This document shows positions 1-9,868 of a DNA stretch of 64,000 nt, piece by piece. The translations under genes and the position numbers were made by a program. The stretch spans positions 1 through 64,000 of the forward strand of contig JAGTRM010000016.1 of NCBI GenBank assembly GCA_018261735.1. Reading direction: 5' to 3'. The stretch's first letter is position 1. Each line of letters opens with the position of its first letter. The notes beneath the pieces were generated by a model. That model ran no database searches, had not been told where the DNA came from, and saw only the letters and a list, made by a program, of their open reading frames with translations. This DNA comes from Pseudomonadota bacterium (GTDB lineage Bacteria > Pseudomonadota > Gammaproteobacteria > Burkholderiales > Chitinibacteraceae).

Positions 1-93
1 GGCCCCAAGCCCTACACCGCCGGCACCTGGGGCCCGGCCGCCTCGTCCGCGCTGCTCTCGCGCGACGGGCTGTGCTGGCATGAGGAGGCCTGA
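1..93 (+). CDS. zwf: Glucose-6-phosphate 1-dehydrogenase, C-terminal end (partial)
   Basis: The window opens inside a gene whose last 30 codons are open and end in TGA at 91-93. The residues YTAGTWGP followed by GLCWHEEA match the extreme C-terminus of Zwf, where Y-x-AG-x-WGP is conserved. Zwf oxidises glucose-6-phosphate to 6-phosphogluconolactone with NADP. The next gene, pgl, encodes the following step, which supports the assignment. The ribosome-binding site of pgl (GGAGG, 84-88) lies inside these last codons, so the two are probably translationally coupled. Only about 30 residues are visible, so the call rests on the tail motif and the neighbour. Confidence 0.85.
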   Translation, partial: GPKPYTAGTWGPAASSALLSRDGLCWHEEA

Positions 94-94
94 G

Positions 95-796
95 ATGCCA
101 GACACCCGCACGCACCCGTGGCATCTCGCCGACACCCGCGACGCCCTCGATAGTGAACTAGCCCGTTTCGTCGCCGAGCGCCTGAACGAAGCCCTCGTGG
201 CACGCGGCACGGCCAGCTTGGCCGTTTCCGGCGGCCGCACCCCGGCCGGCTTCCTGCGCACACTCGGCGCCATGCCGCTGGACTGGTCGCGCATTCATGT
301 CACCCTCGCCGATGAGCGCTGGGTGCCAGCAGAACACGCCGACAGCAATGCACGCCTCGTCCGGGAAACGCTGCTGACCGGTCCGGCCGCTTCAGCCCAT
401 TTCATCCCGCTCGTCAGCGATGCCGACAACGCGGCAGCGGGCCAGCCGGAAATCGAACAACGCCTGTCAGTGCTGCCCTGGCCGCTGGATGTCGTGGTGC
501 TGGGCATGGGCGACGACGGACACACCGCCTCGCTGTTCCCGCAAGCGCCGGAACTGGAAGCAGCCATGACCACGCCGGCACGCTGTGCCGCCATCACGCC
601 GGTCACCGCGCCGCATTCGCGCCTGAGTCTGAGCCTTTCCGCGCTGACCTCGGCGCGCAGCCTGCTCGTGCACATCACCGGCGAAAGCAAGCGCCAGTTG
701 CTCGATGCCGCACTGGCGCAATCGGCCACGCCGCACTTACCGATTCGCCGCGTGCTCGATGCTGCTGCCGAAGCCCACGTATTCTGGACTCCCTGA
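95..796 (+). CDS. pgl: 6-phosphogluconolactonase
   Basis: This 233-residue cytosolic enzyme hydrolyses 6-phosphoglucono-lactone to 6-phosphogluconate, feeding the pentose phosphate or Entner-Doudoroff route. Family motifs are present: SGGRTP near residue 46, LADERWVP near 73 and GMGDDGHTASLFP near 138, the phosphate-binding and catalytic region shared with glucosamine-6-phosphate deaminases. An in-frame ATG at 80 exists, but the ATG at 95 has a GGAGG at 84-88 with six bases of spacing, so 95 is chosen. It starts two bases after the zwf stop and precedes hexR by about 50 bases, giving a zwf-pgl-hexR order. Confidence 0.95.
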   Translation: MPDTRTHPWHLADTRDALDSELARFVAERLNEALVARGTASLAVSGGRTPAGFLRTLGAMPLDWSRIHVTLADERWVPAEHADSNARLVRETLLTGPAASAHFIPLVSDADNAAAGQPEIEQRLSVLPWPLDVVVLGMGDDGHTASLFPQAPELEAAMTTPARCAAITPVTAPHSRLSLSLSALTSARSLLVHITGESKRQLLDAALAQSATPHLPIRRVLDAAAEAHVFWTP

Positions 797-847
797 AAAC
801 CGAACCCGAAAACCTTCCGGGCCATGCCCGTACCAGGAAATACAATC

Positions 848-1681
848 ATGCTAGAAAAAATCAGATCCTCCCTCGACAGCCTGAGCAAATCCGAACGTAA
901 AGTGGCCGAGCTGGCCCTGGCCCAGCCCAACCTGGTCGCCAACGCCCCCATTGCCCACATCGCCGAACTCTCCAACGTCTCGCAACCGACCGTCATCCGC
1001 TTCTGCCGCTCGCTCGGCTGCGCCGGCCTGCAGGATTTCAAGCTGCGACTGACCCGCAGCCTGGTATCCGGCGTACCTTACGTGCACTCGACGGTCATGC
1101 CCGGCGATTCCGCGCACGACATCGCCCGCAAGCTTTTCGACAGCAACATCTCGCACCTGATGCGCTGCCGCAACGAGCTCGACACCGACGCACTGGAGCG
1201 CGCGATCAACATCCTTGGCCACGCGCACCAGATCGACGTTTACGGCCAAGGACAATCCGGCGCGGTCGCCATCGACGCGCAGAACAAGTTCTTCCGCCTC
1301 GGCGTGCCGACCATGTCCTACACCGATCCGCACATGCACGGCATGTCGGCATCGATGCTGAAACCGGGCGATGCCGTCATCGCCATTTCCAATTCCGGCC
1401 GCACGCTCGACCTGATCCGCTCGGTGGAAATCGCCCGCGATGCCGGCGCCGATGTGATCGGCATCACCCACTCCAAATCGCCAATGGCCAAGCGCTGCTC
1501 GGTCTGCCTGTTCGCGGACACCATGGAAGATCCGGATCTCTACTCGCCAATGATTACCCGCATCGTGCATCTGGTAATCATCGACGTACTGGCGGTGGGC
1601 GTTGCGCTGAAACGCGGGCCGGAGCTCATCGACCAGCTTGAAAAGATGAAGCAAAGCCTCAAGGAAAAACGCACCCGTTAA
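848..1681 (+). CDS. hexR: HexR-type transcriptional regulator (RpiR/MurR family)
   Basis: The 277-residue protein has an N-terminal RpiR helix-turn-helix (about residues 1-75, with SNVSQPTVIRFCRSLGC) and a C-terminal SIS sugar-phosphate-binding domain (about 120-260, with GQGQSGAVA and ISNSGRTLD). In other proteobacteria HexR represses zwf, pgl, edd and eda and is released by 2-keto-3-deoxy-6-phosphogluconate; the position between pgl and pgi fits that role. The start at 848 (MLEKIRSSL) follows AGGAAA with suitable spacing and matches the usual family start; an upstream in-frame ATG at 824 is less likely. No HexR palindrome is obvious before pgi, so its operators may lie upstream of zwf, outside the window. 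Confidence 0.92.
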   Translation: MLEKIRSSLDSLSKSERKVAELALAQPNLVANAPIAHIAELSNVSQPTVIRFCRSLGCAGLQDFKLRLTRSLVSGVPYVHSTVMPGDSAHDIARKLFDSNISHLMRCRNELDTDALERAINILGHAHQIDVYGQGQSGAVAIDAQNKFFRLGVPTMSYTDPHMHGMSASMLKPGDAVIAISNSGRTLDLIRSVEIARDAGADVIGITHSKSPMAKRCSVCLFADTMEDPDLYSPMITRIVHLVIIDVLAVGVALKRGPELIDQLEKMKQSLKEKRTR

Positions 1682-1821
1682 GCAGTGACAATCGCACAGT
1701 TTGCTCACATTTTCGGTTGAAATAACAAATACTGATTGCTGAGTACCTGCAATTGTTGGGCTGCGTCACCATGCCGCAGCCCACCCCTCAAGGTACACTG
1801 CAAACCCTAATGAGACCTGCC

Positions 1822-3474
1822 ATGCCTAATCCTGCCAAGCTCCCCGCCTGGGCCGCACTGAAAACACACGTTACCGACATCGCCAAGCTGCATCTACGAG
1901 ACCTGTTCGCCAATGATGCGAAACGCTTCGAGGTATTCACGCTGGAAGCCTGCGGGCTGTTTCTGGACTACTCGAAAAACCGCATCACCCGCGAAACCAT
2001 GCCGCTTCTGTTCCAGCTCGCCCGCGAATCCGGGGTTGAAGCCAGGCGCGATCGCATGTTTTCCGGCGAAAAAATCAACAGCACGGAAAATCGTGCTGTT
2101 TTGCATACTGCTTTGCGCAACCTGTCCAATACGCCGGTCATGGTCGATGGCTCCGACGTGATGCCCGCGATCAACGCCGTGCGCGAGCGCATGATTCGCT
2201 TTGCCGAGACCGTGCGTTCGGGTGAATGGCGCGGTCATACCGGGCAAATAATCACCGATGTGGTGAATATCGGCATCGGCGGCTCGGATCTGGGCCCTTT
2301 GATGGCATGCCGGGCCTTGCATCGTTTCGGTCACCCGCGCTTGAAGATGCACTTTGCCTCCACCGTGGATGGTGACCAGATCAGCAGCATCCTCGCCCGG
2401 ATCAATCCCGCCACCACGCTGTTCATCGTGGCATCCAAAACCTTCACCACGCAGGAAACGCTGACCAACGCCCATACGGCGCGACGCTGGTTCCTGGATT
2501 CAGTTGGCGATGAAGCCGCCATCGCCAAGCATTTCGTCGCGGTCTCGACCAACGCCACGGCGGTAACGGCTTTCGGTATTGATCCGGCCAACATGTTCGG
2601 GTTCTGGGATTGGGTGGGCGGACGCTACTCACTCTGGTCCGCCATCGGGCTGCCTGTGATGCTTTGTCTGGGACCGGACAATTTCCAGGCGCTGCTCGCC
2701 GGTGCGCAAGCCATGGACCGGCATTTTGTCGAGGCACCGCTTGAAAAAAACCTGCCTGTGGTACTGGCGCTGCTCGGTATTCTAAATAGGAATTTTTACC
2801 ATTTCCCCTCGCTATTGATTTCACCCTACAATCAGGCCCTCGACCGATTTCCGTCCTACCTGCAACAGTTGGACATGGAATCAAACGGCAAGACGATCGA
2901 TCTGGATGGCCAGCGCATCGTGGATTACGAAACCGGCCCCATCGTATGGGGTGATTCGGGAATCAACGGCCAGCATGCCTACTACCAGTTGCTGCATCAG
3001 GGCAGCCAGGGCGTGGCGATTGACTTCATTGCCTCAATCGAGCACCCTGACGCCCCCCCGCCGCACGGGCCGATTCTGATGGCGAATTTTTTCGCCCAGA
3101 CCGAAGCATTCATGCGCGGGAAGACCGAATCGGAAGTGCGCGCAGAACTGACACAACAAGGATTAAGCGGCGAAGCCCTTGAAAAATTGCTCCCGCACAA
3201 GATATTTGAAGGCAACCGGCCGACCAACACGATTCTGATGCAAACGCTGACACCGGAATCACTTGGGGCCCTGATTGCCCTCTATGAGCACAAAGTATTT
3301 GTGCAAGGCTCGATCTGGAATCTGAACTCCTACGACCAATGGGGCGTGGAGCTTGGCAAACAGCTCGCCAAAACCATCGAACAAGAATTGATCGCGTCTG
3401 AACCGGCCACCCGCCACGACGCATCAACCAACGGTTTGATCAACCATTACAAACAGCGCCTGCTTGGCGCCTGA
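1822..3474 (+). CDS. pgi: Glucose-6-phosphate isomerase
   Basis: The 550-residue enzyme interconverts glucose-6-phosphate and fructose-6-phosphate; E. coli Pgi has 549 residues. Visible motifs are GIGGSDLGP at about 151, the PGI signature [12 protein letters not shown] at about 266, ESNGK at about 353 with the catalytic Glu, [12 protein letters not shown] with the catalytic His near 384, and the second signature [10 protein letters not shown] at about 504 with the catalytic Lys. The frame is open from a TTG at 1753, but homologues begin [10 protein letters not shown], so ATG 1822 is used; its ribosome-binding site is weak (TGAGA). It is the last gene of the hexose phosphate block, 69 bases before aceE. 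Confidence 0.96.
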   Translation: MPNPAKLPAWAALKTHVTDIAKLHLRDLFANDAKRFEVFTLEACGLFLDYSKNRITRETMPLLFQLARESGVEARRDRMFSGEKINSTENRAVLHTALRNLSNTPVMVDGSDVMPAINAVRERMIRFAETVRSGEWRGHTGQIITDVVNIGIGGSDLGPLMACRALHRFGHPRLKMHFASTVDGDQISSILARINPATTLFIVASKTFTTQETLTNAHTARRWFLDSVGDEAAIAKHFVAVSTNATAVTAFGIDPANMFGFWDWVGGRYSLWSAIGLPVMLCLGPDNFQALLAGAQAMDRHFVEAPLEKNLPVVLALLGILNRNFYHFPSLLISPYNQALDRFPSYLQQLDMESNGKTIDLDGQRIVDYETGPIVWGDSGINGQHAYYQLLHQGSQGVAIDFIASIEHPDAPPPHGPILMANFFAQTEAFMRGKTESEVRAELTQQGLSGEALEKLLPHKIFEGNRPTNTILMQTLTPESLGALIALYEHKVFVQGSIWNLNSYDQWGVELGKQLAKTIEQELIASEPATRHDASTNGLINHYKQRLLGA

Positions 3475-3543
3475 TCAAACCGGAGAAAGGAAGCGCGCCC
3501 ATGCAGCGCGCCTTCGTCCACCCACTAAAGCAAGGTACAAACT

Positions 3544-6201
3544 ATGGCAGAGCAGCATCACGACCACGACCCGCAAGAAACGCGCGAGTGGCTGGATTCG
3601 CTTGGCAGCGTTCTGGAGAGAGAAGGCGCCGGCCGCGCGCAGTTCCTCGTTGAGAAAGTCATTTCGCAAGCCCGTGCCGACGGCATCGGCATCCCGTTCA
3701 ACACCACCACCGATTACATCAACACCATTCCGGCCAGCATGGAGGCCAAGAGCCCCGGCAACGCCCAGTTTGAAGAACGTATTCTTGCCTATACCCGCTG
3801 GAATGCCGCCGCCATGGTGGTGAAAGCCAACCGCGGCGAAGGCGAGCCCGGCGGCCATATTACGTCGTTTGCTTCTGCCGCCACCTTGTACGATGTGGGC
3901 TGGAACCATTTCTGGCACGCCCCGAGCGAACACCACGGCGGCGACCTGGTTTACTTCCAGGGACACTGCGCACCGGGCATGTACTCGCGCGCTTTCCTCG
4001 AAGGCCGCATCTCCGAAGACCAGCTCAACCAGTTCCGCCGCGAAGTGGGCGGCAAGGGGCTATCGTCCTACCCGCACCCGTGGCTGATGCCGGACTTCTG
4101 GCAATTCCCGACCGTATCGATGGGTTTGGGCCCGCTAATGGCGATCTACCAGGCCCGCTTCATGAAATACCTCGACGATCGCGGCTTCAAGCAAAAGGGC
4201 AACCGCAAGGTCTGGTGCTTCTGCGGCGACGGCGAAATGGACGAACCGGAATCGCTCGGCGCGATCTCGCTCGCCGGCCGTGAAAAGCTCGACAACCTCG
4301 TGTTCGTGATCAACTGCAACCTGCAGCGTCTGGATGGCCCGGTTCGTGGCAACGCCAAGATCGTGCAGGAACTGGAAGGCAACTTCCGCGGCGCCGGCTG
4401 GAATGTGATCAAGGTGCTGTGGGGCTCGAACTGGGATAGTCTGCTGTCCAAGGATGTGAACGGCATCCTGCAAAAGCGCATGATGGAAGTGGTCGACGGC
4501 GAATACCAGACCTACAAATCGAAAGATGGCGCCTACGTGCGCAAGCATTTCTTCGGCAAATACCCGGAACTGCTGGACATGGTTTCCGACATGTCCGACA
4601 GCGACATCTGGCACCTGACCCGCGGCGGCAACGACATGCCCAAGGTCTATGCGGCCTACAAGGTCGCCGTCGAACACAAGGGTCAGCCGACCTTGATCCT
4701 GGCCAAGACCGTCAAGGGCTACGGCATGGGTTCCGCGGGCGAATCGCAGAACGTGGCGCACCAGACCAAGAAACTGTCCGACGACGACATGATCTATCTG
4801 CGCGACCGTTTCAACGTTCCTCTGTCCGATGAAGAAGCCAAATCCTGCAAATTCTACCTTCCCGCAGCCGATGCGCCGGAACTCAAGTACATGCAGGAAC
4901 GCCGTGCCGCGCTGGGTGGTTACATCCCGTCGCGCAAGCCGGTCAACGAAGCCCTGCAAGTACCTGTTCTGGATGCCTTCAAGCAGATGCTCGAAGCCAC
5001 CGGCGAACGCGAAATGTCCACCACCATGGCTTTCGTGCGTATCCTGAACGTGCTGGTCAAGGACAAGAACGTAGGCCGCCGCATCGTTCCGATCGTGCCG
5101 GATGAATCGCGTACCTTCGGCATGGAAGGCATGTTCCGCCAGCTGGGTATCTGGTCGCACGTCGGCCAGCTCTACACCCCGCAGGATGCCGACCAGCTGA
5201 TGTTCTACAAGGAATCGAAGGAAGGCCAGATCCTGCAGGAAGGCATCAACGAAGGCGGCGCAATGGCCGACTGGATTGCCGCGGCCACCTCCTACGCCAA
5301 CCACGGCGTTTCGATGATTCCGTTCTACATCTACTACTCGATGTTCGGCTTCCAGCGCATCGGCGATCTGGCCTGGGCAGCGGGCGATCTGCGCGCACGC
5401 GGCTTCCTCGTTGGCGGCACGGCCGGACGCACCACGCTGAACGGCGAAGGCCTGCAGCATCAGGACGGTCACGGCCACCTGTTCGCCGAGTTCATCCCGA
5501 ACTGCGTTTCCTACGATCCGACCTTCCACTACGAGCTGGCCGTGATCGTGCAAGACGGCATGAAGCGCATGTACCAGGACCAGGAAAACATCTACTACTA
5601 CATCTCGGTGATGAACGAGAACTACAGCCACCCGGCCATGCCGGCAGGTGCCGAAGCCGGCATTCTGAAGGGCATGTACCTGCTCAACGAAGGCGCCAAG
5701 TCCGATCTGAAGGTGCAGCTGATGGGCTCGGGCACGATCCTGCGCGAAGTCATTGCCGCGGCCGACCTGCTCAAGAACGATTTCGGCGTCGATGCCGACA
5801 TCTGGTCCGCACCGAGCTTCAACGAACTGTACCGCGACGGCATTAGCGTCCAGCGCGACAACATGCTGCATCCGACCGCGCCGCAGAAGACCGCATACGT
5901 GACCGAATGTTTGCAAGGCCGCACTGGCCCGGTGATTGCCGCGACCGACTACAAGCGCACCTTCGCCGAGCAGATTCGCGCCTTCGTGCCGAGCCGCTTC
6001 GTCACCCTGGGCACCGACGGTTTCGGCCGCTCCGACAGCCGTGCCCAGCTGCGCAAGTTCTTCGAAGTGGACCGTTACAGCGTCACTGTAGCAGCCCTCA
6101 AGGCGCTGGCCGACGACGGCAAGATCGGCGCAGAGAAGGTGGCCGAAGCCATTGCCAAGTATGGAATCGACGCCAACAAGCCGGCGCCGTGGACTGTTTG
6201 A
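3544..6201 (+). CDS. aceE: Pyruvate dehydrogenase E1 component, homodimeric type
   Basis: This 885-residue thiamine diphosphate enzyme decarboxylates pyruvate and acetylates the lipoyl groups of E2. Length and sequence match the single-chain AceE type of gamma- and betaproteobacteria (E. coli 887). The thiamine diphosphate motif starts as GDGEMDEPES at about residue 228 and continues to the NCNLQRLDGP segment, with the transketolase-like middle and C-terminal domains following. The start is preceded by AAGG about eight bases upstream. It heads the complex operon with aceF and lpdA. Very long antisense open frames cover it, a by-product of its GC-rich codon use. Confidence 0.97.
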   Translation: MAEQHHDHDPQETREWLDSLGSVLEREGAGRAQFLVEKVISQARADGIGIPFNTTTDYINTIPASMEAKSPGNAQFEERILAYTRWNAAAMVVKANRGEGEPGGHITSFASAATLYDVGWNHFWHAPSEHHGGDLVYFQGHCAPGMYSRAFLEGRISEDQLNQFRREVGGKGLSSYPHPWLMPDFWQFPTVSMGLGPLMAIYQARFMKYLDDRGFKQKGNRKVWCFCGDGEMDEPESLGAISLAGREKLDNLVFVINCNLQRLDGPVRGNAKIVQELEGNFRGAGWNVIKVLWGSNWDSLLSKDVNGILQKRMMEVVDGEYQTYKSKDGAYVRKHFFGKYPELLDMVSDMSDSDIWHLTRGGNDMPKVYAAYKVAVEHKGQPTLILAKTVKGYGMGSAGESQNVAHQTKKLSDDDMIYLRDRFNVPLSDEEAKSCKFYLPAADAPELKYMQERRAALGGYIPSRKPVNEALQVPVLDAFKQMLEATGEREMSTTMAFVRILNVLVKDKNVGRRIVPIVPDESRTFGMEGMFRQLGIWSHVGQLYTPQDADQLMFYKESKEGQILQEGINEGGAMADWIAAATSYANHGVSMIPFYIYYSMFGFQRIGDLAWAAGDLRARGFLVGGTAGRTTLNGEGLQHQDGHGHLFAEFIPNCVSYDPTFHYELAVIVQDGMKRMYQDQENIYYYISVMNENYSHPAMPAGAEAGILKGMYLLNEGAKSDLKVQLMGSGTILREVIAAADLLKNDFGVDADIWSAPSFNELYRDGISVQRDNMLHPTAPQKTAYVTECLQGRTGPVIAATDYKRTFAEQIRAFVPSRFVTLGTDGFGRSDSRAQLRKFFEVDRYSVTVAALKALADDGKIGAEKVAEAIAKYGIDANKPAPWTV

Positions 6202-6220
6202 TATTTAGGTAACGTGTGAG

Positions 6221-6246
6221 CACTGGCGCCGAAATTGGCGCCAGTG
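6221..6246 (+). other. Intercistronic stem-loop between aceE and aceF
   Basis: A perfect 10-base stem (CACTGGCGCC, loop GAAATT, GGCGCCAGTG) lies 20 bases after the aceE stop and about 50 bases before aceF. No clean T-run follows, so it is more likely an mRNA-processing or stability hairpin, or a weak attenuator, than a full terminator. It could set the E1 to E2 ratio; that is inference. Confidence 0.5.
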
Positions 6247-6298
6247 TTCGATGCAAACGCAAACACAGCACCCTCGCTCCTCACAAGGACCATAATAA

Positions 6299-7597
6299 AT
6301 GAGTAACGTGATTGAACTGAAAGTCCCGGACATCGGCGGCAGCACGGACGTTGATGTGATTGAAGTAAGCGTCAAGGTTGGCGATCGTATCGAGGTTGAG
6401 CAATCCCTGGTTACGCTGGAAACCGACAAGGCCAGCATGGAAGTGCCCGCGACCGCCGCAGGCATCGTCAAGGAAATCAAGATGGCCGTGGGCAGCAAAG
6501 CCAGCGAAGGCGATGTGATCCTGCTGCTGGAAGTTGAAGGCGCAGCCGCGACCGAATCCGCCCCAGCGGCCGCTGCACCGGCAGCCGCGGCTTCGGCAAC
6601 CGCACCGGCACCGACCGCAGCCACGATCATCATTCCGGCAGCCGCCCCGTCCGCCGCCGAAACCGCACACAACGAAGGCTACCGCCAGGCGCACGCCAGC
6701 CCGTCGATTCGCCGTTTTGCTCGCGAACAGGGCATCGATCTTTCCAAGGTCGTGGGTTCCGGCCCCAAGGGCCGTATCCTGCATGACGATCTGCGCAAGT
6801 TCAAGAGCGGTGCAGCCACCGCAGCAGCACCGGTAGCTGCTGCACCGGCAGGCAGCGGCGTGGGACTCGACCTGCTGCCTTGGCCGAAGGTCGATTTCGC
6901 CAAGTTCGGCCCGATCGAAACCCAGCCGCTGTCGCGCATCAAGAAGATTTCCGGTGCCAACCTGTCGCGCAACTGGGTCATGATCCCGCACGTCACGTTC
7001 AACGACGATGCCGACATCACCGAACTGGAAGCCTTCCGCAAGGACATCAGCAAGGAATGGGAAAAAGAAGGCGTCAAGCCCTCCCCGCTCGCCTTCATCA
7101 TCAAGGCCGCCGTGGATGCACTCAAGGCCTTCCCGGAATTCAACTCCAGCCTCGATGGCGACAACCTGGTGCTGAAGAAGTACTACAACATCGGTTTTGC
7201 TGCGGATACCCCGAACGGGCTCGTGGTGCCGGTGATCAAGGATGCCGACAAGAAGGGCATCAAGCAGATCACCAAGGAACTTGGCGAACTCTCCAAACTG
7301 GCGCGTGAAGGCAAGCTCAAGCCGACCGACATGCAGGGCGCAACCTTCACCATCTCCAGTCTGGGTGGCATTGGCGGAACCGGTTTCACCCCGATCGTGA
7401 ATGCGCCGGAAGTCGCCATCCTCGGCGTGTGCAAGTCGCAGATCAAGCCAGTATGGAACGGTAAGGAATTCGCGCCGCGCCTGATGTGCCCGCTGTCGCT
7501 CTCTTTCGATCACCGCGTGATCGATGGCGCAGCCGGTGCGCGCTTCACCGTCTATCTGGCCAAGCTGCTGGGTGATTTGCGCCGCCTGATCCTTTAA
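6299..7597 (+). CDS. aceF: Dihydrolipoyllysine-residue acetyltransferase (PDH E2)
   Basis: The 432-residue core of the pyruvate dehydrogenase complex transfers acetyl groups from lipoate to CoA. Domains in order: one lipoyl domain (1-76, with lipoylated Lys44 in [10 protein letters not shown]), an Ala/Pro-rich linker (about 80-125), a peripheral subunit-binding domain (about 130-165, [11 protein letters not shown]) and the catalytic domain ending with [10 protein letters not shown], where His405 and Asp409 form the HxxxDG motif. E. coli AceF has three lipoyl domains; here only one is present, and a further one sits on E3 (lpdA). An AAGGA element precedes the start. Confidence 0.96.
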   Translation: MSNVIELKVPDIGGSTDVDVIEVSVKVGDRIEVEQSLVTLETDKASMEVPATAAGIVKEIKMAVGSKASEGDVILLLEVEGAAATESAPAAAAPAAAASATAPAPTAATIIIPAAAPSAAETAHNEGYRQAHASPSIRRFAREQGIDLSKVVGSGPKGRILHDDLRKFKSGAATAAAPVAAAPAGSGVGLDLLPWPKVDFAKFGPIETQPLSRIKKISGANLSRNWVMIPHVTFNDDADITELEAFRKDISKEWEKEGVKPSPLAFIIKAAVDALKAFPEFNSSLDGDNLVLKKYYNIGFAADTPNGLVVPVIKDADKKGIKQITKELGELSKLAREGKLKPTDMQGATFTISSLGGIGGTGFTPIVNAPEVAILGVCKSQIKPVWNGKEFAPRLMCPLSLSFDHRVIDGAAGARFTVYLAKLLGDLRRLIL

Positions 7598-7601
7598 CGA
7601 A

Positions 7602-7696
7602 GTGAGGCGTGAAGGGTGAGGTGCAAGGAGCAAAACCGGCACCACATCTTCACGCAACAGGGGTTTACCCCTCACCCCTAACTCCTAACTCCTCAC
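7602..7696. repeat. GTGAGG-type imperfect inverted repeat between aceF and lpdA
   Basis: The 110-base gap holds a purine-rich left arm (7602-7621, GTGAGG-CGTGAA-GGGTGAGG) and a pyrimidine-rich right arm (7670-7696) made of TAACTCC units bounded by CCTCAC. The arms are imperfect reverse complements and the units resemble low-complexity GTGAGGAGT extragenic repeats. It may be a mobile short repeat fixed inside the operon, or an mRNA structure. Confidence 0.45.
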
Positions 7697-7707
7697 AGGA
7701 AAAAGAC

Positions 7708-9438
7708 ATGAGCAACGTAATCGAATTGAAAGTGCCTGACATCGGCGGCCACGACAATGTGGATGTGATTGAAGTTTTCGTTAAACCGGGCGACCAGGTT
7801 GCCGTGGATGATTCGCTGATCACCCTCGAAACCGACAAGGCCAGCATGGAAGTGCCTTCCACGGCAGCCGGCATCGTCAAGGAAGTCAAGGTCAAGGTCG
7901 GCGATAAGATCTCCGAAGGCGGCGTTGTCGTCTTGCTGGAAGCCATCGCCCAAGGTGCCAGTGCGGCCGCTCCGGCGACAGCGACAACTGCCGCTGCACC
8001 TGCCGCCGCAATCAATGGCGAACTGGTCGAGTGCGATGTTGTAGTGCTGGGTGCCGGCCCCGGTGGCTACACCGCAGCCTTCCGCTCCTCCGACCTGGGC
8101 AAACGGGTTGTCTTGGTCGAACGCCACCCGACGCTGGGCGGCGTTTGCCTGAACGTGGGCTGCATTCCGTCCAAAGCCCTGCTCCACGTAGCCAAGGTTA
8201 TGACCGATGCCGAGGAAATGAAGGAACACGGCCTCGAATTCGACAATGTACGCATCAATATCGACAAACTGCGCGGCTTCAAGGATGGCGTGGTTGCACG
8301 TCTGACCAAGGGTCTGGCGGGCTTGGCCAAGCAGCGCAAGGTCAACGTGGTGAATGGCGAAGGCAAGTTCACCTCGCCGCACACTCTGGAAGTGCGTGGC
8401 GCGGATGGCTCGGTCAAGACCATCAAGTTCCAGAACGCCATCATCGCCGCCGGCTCCACGCCGACCAAGATTCCGGGCTATCCGTACGACGATCCCCGCG
8501 TTATTTCCTCCACCGGCGCTCTGCAACTCAAAGATATTCCGAAGCGCATGCTGGTGGTGGGCGGCGGCATCATCGGGCTGGAAATGGCCTGCGTTTATTC
8601 CGCACTGGGCAGCAAGATCAGCGTGGTGGAACTCGGCGATGGCCTGGTTCCCGGCGCCGACCGCGATGTGATCAAGGTACTGGCCGACCGCATCGGCAAC
8701 CGCTATGAATCGATCATGACCAAGACCAAGGTCGCCAAAGTGGAAGCCAAGCCGGAAGGCCTGGAATGCACGTTTGAAGGCGACTGGGCACCGGCCGAAC
8801 CGCAAGTCTACGACCGGATTCTGGTTGCCGTGGGCCGCCGCCCGAATGGCCTGTTGATCGGCGCCGAAAACGCCGGCATCGCCGTGGACGAGCGCGGCTT
8901 CATCGGTATCGATAACCAGTGCCGCACCAACGTGCCGCACATCTACGCAATTGGCGACATCACCGGCAACCCGATGCTGGCCCACAAGGCCACGCACGAA
9001 GGCAAATGCGCCGCCGAAGTCATCGCAGGTCAGCCGTCCCATCTCGATTTCCGCGCGATTCCGGCCATTGCCTATACCGATCCGGAAGTAGCTTGGGTAG
9101 GTCTGACCGAAACCGAAGCCAAAGCCAAGGGCATTGCCTACGAAAAAGCTGTGTTCCCGTGGGCAGCTTCCGGCCGCGCGCTGGGCAACGGTCGCGACGA
9201 CGGTCTGACCAAGATCCTGATCGACCCGGAAACCAAGCGCATTCTTGGCACGGCCATCGTTGGCGTAAACGCTGGTGAGTTGCTCGGCGAAGCAGTGCTG
9301 GCTTACGAAATGGGTGCCGATATCGAGGATATCGCCATGACGGTCCATGCCCACCCGACCCTGTCGGAAACCGTGGCATTTGCCGCCGAAATGGCGCATG
9401 GCTCGATCACCGATCTGTATATCCCGAAAAAGAAATAA
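7708..9438 (+). CDS. lpdA: Dihydrolipoyl dehydrogenase with N-terminal lipoyl domain (PDH E3)
   Basis: This 576-residue flavoprotein reoxidises dihydrolipoamide on E2 with NAD. An extra lipoyl domain occupies residues 1-75 with Lys44 in [10 protein letters not shown], then an Ala/Thr linker, then the FAD/NAD disulfide oxidoreductase. The redox pair is Cys147/Cys152 in GGVCLNVGCIPSK, the NAD-binding motif is GGGIIGLEMA, and the C-terminal catalytic pair is His549/Glu554 in HAHPTLSE. A lipoyl-E3 fusion is known from Neisseria and some other bacteria. The start at 708 follows AGGAAAA; the open frame upstream to 7609 belongs to the repeat region. Confidence 0.96.
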   Translation: MSNVIELKVPDIGGHDNVDVIEVFVKPGDQVAVDDSLITLETDKASMEVPSTAAGIVKEVKVKVGDKISEGGVVVLLEAIAQGASAAAPATATTAAAPAAAINGELVECDVVVLGAGPGGYTAAFRSSDLGKRVVLVERHPTLGGVCLNVGCIPSKALLHVAKVMTDAEEMKEHGLEFDNVRINIDKLRGFKDGVVARLTKGLAGLAKQRKVNVVNGEGKFTSPHTLEVRGADGSVKTIKFQNAIIAAGSTPTKIPGYPYDDPRVISSTGALQLKDIPKRMLVVGGGIIGLEMACVYSALGSKISVVELGDGLVPGADRDVIKVLADRIGNRYESIMTKTKVAKVEAKPEGLECTFEGDWAPAEPQVYDRILVAVGRRPNGLLIGAENAGIAVDERGFIGIDNQCRTNVPHIYAIGDITGNPMLAHKATHEGKCAAEVIAGQPSHLDFRAIPAIAYTDPEVAWVGLTETEAKAKGIAYEKAVFPWAASGRALGNGRDDGLTKILIDPETKRILGTAIVGVNAGELLGEAVLAYEMGADIEDIAMTVHAHPTLSETVAFAAEMAHGSITDLYIPKKK

Positions 9439-9459
9439 GCAGCATACGTCTCAACGCAC

Positions 9460-9490
9460 AACGCCCCGGACACCCGGGGCGTTGTTGTTT
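9460..9490 (+). terminator. Rho-independent terminator of the PDH operon
   Basis: A perfect 10-base stem (AACGCCCCGG, loop ACAC, CCGGGGCGTT) begins 21 bases after the lpdA stop and is followed by GTTGTTTT. It closes the aceE-aceF-lpdA unit. Confidence 0.9.
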
Positions 9491-9868
9491 TCAGCACGAC
9501 TTATCTGACCGCAGCAGGTACGAGCGGGTGCGCATTGCGGCTATCTTGCACCTGCGCTTTACGATCAACAGAAATTCTTTCTCGGTCTGTCACATCTTCC
9601 CGATGATCCATCCGCAGCTATTGCCGGTTGGCACGACCCGCCACAAGGCGTTGGCCACATTGTCCGGGCAAATGGATGGTCCGGCCATTGGTCATCTCAC
9701 CTTACCAAATTGTCCAACATCAAAGTCTATTCAGGATAAAATAAAGTCTTGAATAAAGCAGGATTGGTCATATTATAATGCCAGCCAGTCGCCCATTTCC
9801 CCAGGCACTTGAAACAACAGCGCCGGTCAAACGGACCGTCGCACATCGTCTACACCAAGGAGCACCCC
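9491..9868 (+). promoter_or_regulatory. Gene-free leader and promoter region of kduI-kduD
   Basis: These 378 bases hold no convincing gene; a 74-codon open frame (9528-9752) has no ribosome-binding site or recognisable product. Near the right end is a likely sigma-70 promoter: TTGAAT at 9749-9754 and a perfect TATAAT at 9774-9779, 19 bases apart, followed by a leader of about 80 bases. The sequence around it (9735-9760) is AT-rich with the near-repeat ATAAAGTCT/ATAAAGCAG. Uronate genes are usually repressed (KdgR/IclR or GntR type), but I see no clear palindrome here. Confidence 0.6.

Noticed and set aside
3475-3543. GCGCGC inverted repeat in the pgi-aceE gap
   Set aside because: Only six paired bases plus a bulge and no T-run; too weak to call a terminator or operator.
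4135-5916. A 593-codon open frame on the minus strand, antisense to aceE
   Set aside because: It lies entirely within aceE, has no ribosome-binding site or known motifs, and such frames arise from GC-rich codon use.
9528-9752. A 74-codon open frame upstream of kduI
   Set aside because: No ribosome-binding site, no recognisable product, and it overlaps the kduI promoter.
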